A stretch of 64,000 nt of DNA, taken from Paenibacillus tengchongensis. GTDB taxonomy: Bacteria > Bacillota > Bacilli > Paenibacillales > Paenibacillaceae. The notes below the pieces were generated by a model. It made no database searches, was not told the DNA's origin, and was given only the letters and a program-made list of their open reading frames with translations. A program made the position numbers and the translations under genes. This document shows, in pieces, positions 58,716 to 64,000 of the stretch (positions within the stretch are counted from its first letter, which is position 1; each line of letters begins with the position of its first letter). The stretch covers positions 558,001 through 622,000 of the forward strand of contig NZ_WACP01000001.1 of assembly GCF_008973665.1 (NCBI RefSeq). The letters are read 5' to 3'.

Positions 58716-61622
58716 TTACATAAACTGCACGGTGCTCAGCGCGGCCTTGCCGTTCAGGACAATGTACACGTCCTGCCGGCCGCTTACGCCGCTCAGCTCG
58801 GCGGTGTAGTCGCGCCATTCCTGCGCGCCTTCGCCTGTCAGCGGCACTGTACCGGCCAGCGGTCCTTCCGGACTCTGCAGCCGGATCTCGGCCGCCGCTG
58901 CGCCTTGGGCCGCCGCGCGCAGCTTGACGCTGCCAGCGCCTTCGCCGAACTCGGCGTCCGCAAACAAGATCCAGCCGGTTGATGCTCCGGCCACTTCCGC
59001 CGCACTGCCGCCTTCCCGGCATTCGCCGATCAGGATGCCTTCGTAGTCGTCGTAGTTGACCGCCTTAACCGGCTGCCGCAGATCGCGCGGCGGAATCACT
59101 TCGCCCTGCACCGCAAGCGCTGCGCTCACCGGCAGACTGCCGGAGGAACCGCCGGCCAGGAAGCGGTACGTGCCCGTCTCGACGCAGAAGCGCTCGCGGG
59201 TCACATCCCAGAACGCCAGCTCGGACAGCGGCAGCGTGAAGCTGACCTCAGCCGTTTCACCCGGCTGCAGCGCTACCCGCCGGAAGGCGAGGAGCTGCTT
59301 CAGCGGACGCTTCACGCGCGACTGCTCCGCATGTCCGTACAGCTGCACTACTTCTTCGCCAGGCCGGTCGCCGGTATTCGTAACGGTAACCGTAAGGCCG
59401 ATCCCGCTGTCTTCACCCGCAGTCATCTGCTCGCGGTCCAGTACCAGTCCATCGTAACGGAACGAGCTGTAAGACAGCCCGTGCCCGAACGGATACAGCG
59501 GCTCGCCGGTGAAATACTGATAGGTTCTGCCGCGCTTGATGACATCGTAATCCATGAATTCCGGCAGCTGTTCTACCGAAGAATACCACGTCATGTTCAG
59601 GCGTCCGGCCGGGTTCACCTCGCCGAACAGCACGTCGGCTACAGCATTGCCCAGCTCTTGCCCGGCATGCGTCGTATACACAACGGCCGGCACATGCTCG
59701 TTCACCCAGTTCAGCGCATAAGGATAGCTGCCCACCACCACAACGATAGTATTCGGATTCACGGACAGCACTTCCTTGATCAGCTGCTCCTGCGAAGCCG
59801 GCAAAGTGATGTCCGGACGGTCGATGGTTTCCTTGCCGTTGATCAACGGATGGTTACCGACGAATACGACCGCCAGATCGGCATCACCGGCAATATCCTT
59901 CGCCGCCTGGAATTTGTCCGTCACCGTCTCCACTTCGAAGACATCGGCGCTGATGATCTCCGCCTCGCCGCCGGTCACCGAAGCAGCGCCCGCCACGTTA
60001 ATCTCGTTGGCGGTCTCTTCCGCGCTGCCGGTGCCGACCAGCAGCTCGCCGGTCTCCGGCTTCACCGTTACCGGCGTATCGTTCCACGTAGCGAAGGTTA
60101 CGTTGTGCTGTCCTTCTTCGGAAGGACGAACCAGGAATACCTCCTTCGTAAACCATTCCCAGATCTGCTCGGCCGAGGCCTTCACAATCCGGTCATCCGT
60201 CGTCAGGTAACGGCCGTTGTCCTCGGCGATGAGGGTATGGCTGTCCCAGCCCCAGTCCGTCAGCTCGAAGACGGCCGCCTGTCCGGCAGAGTCCCCTGTA
60301 GCGGCTAGAGCGCTTTGTTCGCCCGGCTGCACCTGCACGTACCGGCCGCTGCGCTTGGCCTTCAGCTTGATCCGGTCCGTGCCGCCGGCGAACGACGCCT
60401 TGCCGCCGTGTGCCTTCAGCTTCTCCTGAATTCCCTGCAGCGGGGTCACAGCATACGGCAGCGAACCGCTGTACCAGTCGCGGTACACAGTGCCGCCGAG
60501 CGGTCCGATCACAGCGACCTTCTTCAGCTTATCGGCGGCAAGCGGCAGAATGCCGCCTTCGTTCTTCAGCAGCACGACCGCCTTGCCTGCGGCTTCCCGC
60601 GAGAGCTGTGCATGCTCCGGAGCCAGAATGGCCGACTCATCGATCGCGGCATACGGATTCTCGTCCGTGGGGTCGAACTCGCCGAGCCGGAAGCGGACGC
60701 GGAAGGTATTGCGCAGCGCAACGTCAAGGTCTCCCTCTGTAAGCAGGCCTTCCTCCAGCGCCTCGCGGAGCGACTGCTTCATCAGTTCGTTGTCATCCGT
60801 AAGGCTGTCAATCCCGCCCTCGCGGACCGAACGGGCCACCGCTTCCTTATGCGTCTCCAGATAACCGTGGTCGCGCACCGTGCCGGAGACGTCGAACGCA
60901 TCGCTGACGACGAAGCCGTCCATGCCCCACTCTTCCTTGACAATGCCGTTGACATCCGGGTTCAGGTTGGCCGGAACACCGTTGATGGCATTGTACGCCG
61001 TCATCATCGACTGGGCGCCGCCCTCCTTGAACGGAATTTCAAACGCTTTCAAATAATACTCGCGCATATTGCGCGGATCGATGCTGACCGAGGTATCACC
61101 GCGGCCGACCTCGTTGTTGTTGGCAATGAAATGCTTGAGCGTGGCAACCGCTTTCAAGTATTTGGGATGATCGCCCTGAATGCCCTGTACCAGTGCGGAC
61201 GCCAGCTTGCCGGCCAATACGGGGTCTTCACCGTAGGCCTCTTCGGTCCGGCCCCAGCGCGGATCGCGCTCCATATCGACGGTCGGTGCCCAGAGTGTCA
61301 GGCCGTTAATCTCCGGATTGCGCTTGAAGAAGCCCCGCGCCTCATCTCCGATAGCGCTGCCAATTCGCTGCAGCAGCTCCGTATCCCAGGTGCATCCAAG
61401 CCCGATCGGCTGCGGATAACTGGTGGCTTCGCCTAACCAGGCCATGCCGTGCGCCGCTTCTGTGCCGTGCTTATATGCTTTAACGCCAAGCCGCTCTACT
61501 GCAGCCTGATATTGCACCATGAGTTGAACCTTCTCTTCCAGCGTGAAGCGGGACACCAGGTCGCTGACTCTTTCCTCAAGCGGAAGCTGCGTATTCTGGA
61601 ACGGATAATTGATAGTAGACAT
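58716..61622 (-). CDS. Glycoside hydrolase family 3 protein with C-terminal CBM6-like domain
   Basis: The 968-residue protein has the GH3 N-terminal TIM-barrel (GLTLWAPTVDMERDPRWGRT, ATLKHFIANNNEVGR; catalytic nucleophile Asp about residue 240 in GFVVSDAFDVSG). The alpha/beta sandwich domain (VAVIGPLGGTVYRDW, LAVVFVGNHPLI) and a fibronectin III-like domain follow. A large insertion around residues 400-560 interrupts the sandwich and looks beta-trefoil or PA14-like. The last ~125 residues resemble a CBM6-type carbohydrate-binding module (YDDYEGILIGECREGGS). There is no signal peptide, so the enzyme should act in the cytoplasm on imported oligosaccharides. ATG 61622 follows AAGGAGGTTC. Confidence 0.9.
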   Translation of the reverse strand: MSTINYPFQNTQLPLEERVSDLVSRFTLEEKVQLMVQYQAAVERLGVKAYKHGTEAAHGMAWLGEATSYPQPIGLGCTWDTELLQRIGSAIGDEARGFFKRNPEINGLTLWAPTVDMERDPRWGRTEEAYGEDPVLAGKLASALVQGIQGDHPKYLKAVATLKHFIANNNEVGRGDTSVSIDPRNMREYYLKAFEIPFKEGGAQSMMTAYNAINGVPANLNPDVNGIVKEEWGMDGFVVSDAFDVSGTVRDHGYLETHKEAVARSVREGGIDSLTDDNELMKQSLREALEEGLLTEGDLDVALRNTFRVRFRLGEFDPTDENPYAAIDESAILAPEHAQLSREAAGKAVVLLKNEGGILPLAADKLKKVAVIGPLGGTVYRDWYSGSLPYAVTPLQGIQEKLKAHGGKASFAGGTDRIKLKAKRSGRYVQVQPGEQSALAATGDSAGQAAVFELTDWGWDSHTLIAEDNGRYLTTDDRIVKASAEQIWEWFTKEVFLVRPSEEGQHNVTFATWNDTPVTVKPETGELLVGTGSAEETANEINVAGAASVTGGEAEIISADVFEVETVTDKFQAAKDIAGDADLAVVFVGNHPLINGKETIDRPDITLPASQEQLIKEVLSVNPNTIVVVVGSYPYALNWVNEHVPAVVYTTHAGQELGNAVADVLFGEVNPAGRLNMTWYSSVEQLPEFMDYDVIKRGRTYQYFTGEPLYPFGHGLSYSSFRYDGLVLDREQMTAGEDSGIGLTVTVTNTGDRPGEEVVQLYGHAEQSRVKRPLKQLLAFRRVALQPGETAEVSFTLPLSELAFWDVTRERFCVETGTYRFLAGGSSGSLPVSAALAVQGEVIPPRDLRQPVKAVNYDDYEGILIGECREGGSAAEVAGASTGWILFADAEFGEGAGSVKLRAAAQGAAAAEIRLQSPEGPLAGTVPLTGEGAQEWRDYTAELSGVSGRQDVYIVLNGKAALSTVQFM

Positions 61623-61729
61623 GTAGAACCTCCTTCGTCATTTCCCTCAGGCGTATTTTATGACAGATTGTCCGCGGCGGATACCCGCATAATTAGATGC
61701 GTTTTCATAGACAATTCGCGGATACGGGC

Positions 61730-63034
61730 TTACGCCTGGGTAAACGGCATATACTCAAGTTCGAAGGCTTCACTGTCTATCGGCCTGGAGAACAGGAAGC
61801 CCTGGCCGGTATCGCATTCCAGCTCCCGCAGCAGCTTCAGCTGGTCGGGCGTCTCGATGCCCTCCCCTACAATCTCCAGCCCGAACCGTCGGCCGAGCGA
61901 GATGATGGCGGGAATAATCTTCTGCTGCTGCTCCAGACTGCGGTTCAGGAAGCTGCGGTCAATCTTCAGGCAATCCGCCGGAAAAGCTTCCAGATACCGG
62001 ACGGAGGTATACCCTCTGCCGAAGTCATCAATGGAGATGCTCACGCCATAGTCTTTTACAGCTTCCAGCAGCGGCACCGCCTCCGTCATATTGCGCACCA
62101 TGACGCTTTCCGTAATCTCCAGCTCCAGAAAGCGCCCGTCCAGCCCATGCTCCTGGAGCGCCGCAGATACCTCTTCCACCAGCTCCGGCTGCAATTGATG
62201 CGCCGATACATTCACGGACATCCGGAATGGCTTCAGCATCCGGACGCTCCAGTCCCGGGCTTGGCGGCAGGCCTCGCCGAGTACCCAGCGGCCAAGATGG
62301 CCGATCATCCCGCTTTCTTCGGCAAGCGAAATGAAGTGGCCGGGCATAATGCGGCCCAAGCGGGGATGGTCCCAGCGAAGCAAAGCCTCCATGCCCTTCA
62401 GTTCACCGCTTTCCAGGTCGATGCGCGGCTGATAGTGCAGCACAAGTTCATGGTGTTCAAGCGCCCGCTGCAAATCCCCTTTCCCCAAAGGCTGCTCCTC
62501 CTGAACGCCGCTGTCTTCGGTGTATAGGCGTATAGGCTCTGTGCTCCCGTGAGGAATCTCGTTCATCGCCTGCTCCGCCTGGGCCAGGACCGTCCCCCAT
62601 GGAGTTCCCGAAGCTCTGGCTATGGCCGCTCCTGCACAGAACCTCAGGTTGTATACCTCGTCAGCATACACATATTCTCCAGCGAGTGCAGCACATATGA
62701 CACTGGCAATTCTGTAAACTAGGCGGGGATCTGTTTCCCGGCTCATTACAATGATTCGGTTGCCGTCAGCATTGTAGGTACAACCGGTGCTGTTCAGCAG
62801 AGCGTCTACACGGCCGACCGCCAGAGTCATTAAAGCTTTTCCGGTGCGTCTACCCTTGGTACGGATAATCTCCGGGAGCTGCTCGGGGGCAAAGCATGTC
62901 ACGGAAACAACAACCGGGTTTCCTTCACACGCATCCGGTGCATCAGACAAGTTTAAAGGACCGGAAGCGTCCTGGACAGAGTGGCGGACATCATTCATAA
63001 CCTTCAGGGGAGCAGGCTTATGGGGTTCAATCAT
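61730..63034 (-). CDS. EAL-domain protein with degenerate GGDEF region
   Basis: The 434-residue cytoplasmic protein has an N-terminal ~170 residues resembling a GGDEF fold but lacking the GG(D/E)EF active site (the position reads NADGNRI). A C-terminal EAL phosphodiesterase domain follows, with intact motifs: KGMEALLRWDHP, FLELEITESV, SIDDFGRGYTSVRYL, DCLKIDRSFL and VGEGIET. It probably hydrolyses cyclic di-GMP, with the N-terminal part regulatory. ATG 63034 lies behind GGAGGTGCTCG. No membrane or sensor domain is present. Confidence 0.88.
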   Translation of the reverse strand: MIEPHKPAPLKVMNDVRHSVQDASGPLNLSDAPDACEGNPVVVSVTCFAPEQLPEIIRTKGRRTGKALMTLAVGRVDALLNSTGCTYNADGNRIIVMSRETDPRLVYRIASVICAALAGEYVYADEVYNLRFCAGAAIARASGTPWGTVLAQAEQAMNEIPHGSTEPIRLYTEDSGVQEEQPLGKGDLQRALEHHELVLHYQPRIDLESGELKGMEALLRWDHPRLGRIMPGHFISLAEESGMIGHLGRWVLGEACRQARDWSVRMLKPFRMSVNVSAHQLQPELVEEVSAALQEHGLDGRFLELEITESVMVRNMTEAVPLLEAVKDYGVSISIDDFGRGYTSVRYLEAFPADCLKIDRSFLNRSLEQQQKIIPAIISLGRRFGLEIVGEGIETPDQLKLLRELECDTGQGFLFSRPIDSEAFELEYMPFTQA

Positions 63035-63189
63035 ACGAGCACCTCCGTTATTCTCTTTTACAAGGTTTCAGCAGGGAAGGCAGCTATCAGGGATGATCCT
63101 TGGATCGCATTCTTACCGGTAAGTTGAGTGGATAAATGTAACATGTATTAAACTTTTCCAGATCAAAATATTCCTTAAATTCAAAATAT

Positions 63190-63233
63190 CAAAAAACAAA
63201 AAAGAAAGGAAGCGGCTTACCTCCGTTTCCTTT
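63190..63233 (-). terminator. Terminator of hprK
   Basis: GGAAACGG pairs with CCGCTTCC around AGGTAAG, followed on the minus strand by TTTCTTTTTTG. The hprK stop is about 37 nt upstream. Confidence 0.8.
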
Positions 63234-63270
63234 CCAGTCAAACTTATATATGCATACCGGGTCCCGCTTT

Positions 63271-64000
63271 TCAGCCCTGCATCCCGTTCTCGATCCGCTG
63301 CATGAACTCTTCCACAGCGCTGTAGCCAAGCTGTTTCAAATACCAGTTGTTGGCTGCCGCTTCGATCAGGCCGGCGACATCGCGTCCCGGCTGCAGCTGG
63401 ATTTCCAGATGCGGAATCTGCACGCCGAGATATTCCGTGAACTGCGGCACGACCTCCAGCTCATTGTTCAGCGCGTTCTCCCGCCATGGTGCAAGCTCTA
63501 TATCCAGCACAATCCGCGTCTCATCCTGAAAAGCCCGCCGTCCGTACTGGCGGACGACATTAATCAGGCCGACACTGCGCAGCGCCAGGAATTCGCGCGT
63601 CGTTTCGTTATGCGAGCCCAGCAGCGTCGCCGGTCCCAGCTTCTTCAGCACCACAATATCGTCCGCCACGAAGCGGTGGCCTCTGCGGATGAGGGTGTGG
63701 GCGGTTTCGCTTTTGCCGATGCCGGATTTGCCTCTGAGCAGGATGCCGATGCCCGACACATTGACGCACACCCCATGGATCGACAGCTCCGGGGCCAGCG
63801 CCTTCACCAGATAACTGTCGAGCTTCGCGATGAACTCGGTGGTCGTATCCGTCGTACGCAGCAGCGGAATGCCCTCCTGATCGCAAAACAGCTTCAGATA
63901 AGGAATCTCCTGCTGCCCCGAGGTCACAATGAAGCAAGGCGGATGGTACTTCACGATATTCCCGATATGCAGCTTGCGTTCTTCTACGCTGAGCGTCAGT
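63271..64000 (-). CDS. hprK: HPr kinase/phosphorylase (5' end outside window)
   Basis: HprK phosphorylates Ser46 of HPr in carbon catabolite repression and also removes the phosphate. The visible ~243 residues cover the end of the N-terminal domain and all of the kinase domain: P-loop LRGKSGIGKSET, the acidic VADDIVVLKK strand, and the family signature region with RSVGLINVVRQYG and ETRIVLDIELAPW. The frame continues past the window end (upstream residues VEERKLHIGNIV), so the true start is not visible; the usual length is ~310 residues. It is followed by a terminator rather than lgt, at least on this side. Confidence 0.95.
   Translation of the reverse strand, partial: LTLSVEERKLHIGNIVKYHPPCFIVTSGQQEIPYLKLFCDQEGIPLLRTTDTTTEFIAKLDSYLVKALAPELSIHGVCVNVSGIGILLRGKSGIGKSETAHTLIRRGHRFVADDIVVLKKLGPATLLGSHNETTREFLALRSVGLINVVRQYGRRAFQDETRIVLDIELAPWRENALNNELEVVPQFTEYLGVQIPHLEIQLQPGRDVAGLIEAAANNWYLKQLGYSAVEEFMQRIENGMQG

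Overview
The window looks like a chromosomal segment of a Paenibacillus-type bacterium (Firmicutes, Bacillales). The reasons are strong AGGAGG-type ribosome sites, an SLH-anchored surface protein, a YesM/YesN sensor pair next to an LplBC-type sugar ABC transporter, a T-box leader, a cobalamin riboswitch, an HPr kinase, GC-rich codon use, and several families of short intergenic repeats. I see no rRNA, tRNA, prophage, insertion sequence or CRISPR array.

Layout. (1) 1-5722, minus strand: a cobalamin-riboswitch operon encoding an SLH surface protein with the domain plan of intrinsic factor/transcobalamin, a DUF4430 lipoprotein, EcfT and a double ECF ATPase that runs off the window. It reads as a vitamin B12 capture and uptake route. 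(2) 5960-6560: a degenerate ~14-nt tandem array next to a dispersed repeat. (3) 6650-24992: a large cluster of GTPase-associated proteins. It has a GAP1-like membrane protein, a zinc-ribbon GTPase, a small beta-rich protein, two membrane vWA proteins, a tubulin/FtsZ-like GTPase with a probable degenerate partner, a micropeptide, a zinc-ribbon membrane protein and a TPR-like membrane protein. This is the best candidate for a little-described system. (4) 25053-31235: ordinary genes (aroB, an SDR, a GNAT, a TagA-type glycosyltransferase, a Nudix remnant, thyX, a YbaK-type deacylase). (5) 31438-36515: an MFS exporter, a RutB-like hydrolase and an SsuABC-like transporter. (6) 36644-43653: a DUF2294 protein, a UDG-fold protein, twin glycosyltransferases, a divergent IF-3, a frameshifted GNAT, and an ECF sigma/anti-sigma pair.

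(7) 44096-45308: a striking ~52-bp tandem array of about 23 copies. (8) 45348-52360: a sugar ABC transporter with its YesN/YesM two-component system. (9) 52641-57007: three GNATs, one behind a T-box leader, then an alpha/beta hydrolase and a MarR regulator that share a palindromic operator. (10) 57337-64000: a secreted stalk-domain protein, a GH3 glycosidase, an EAL protein with a degenerate GGDEF region, and the 3' part of hprK.

All functional statements rest on reading motifs and context by eye. No database search was run, and family names come from memory.
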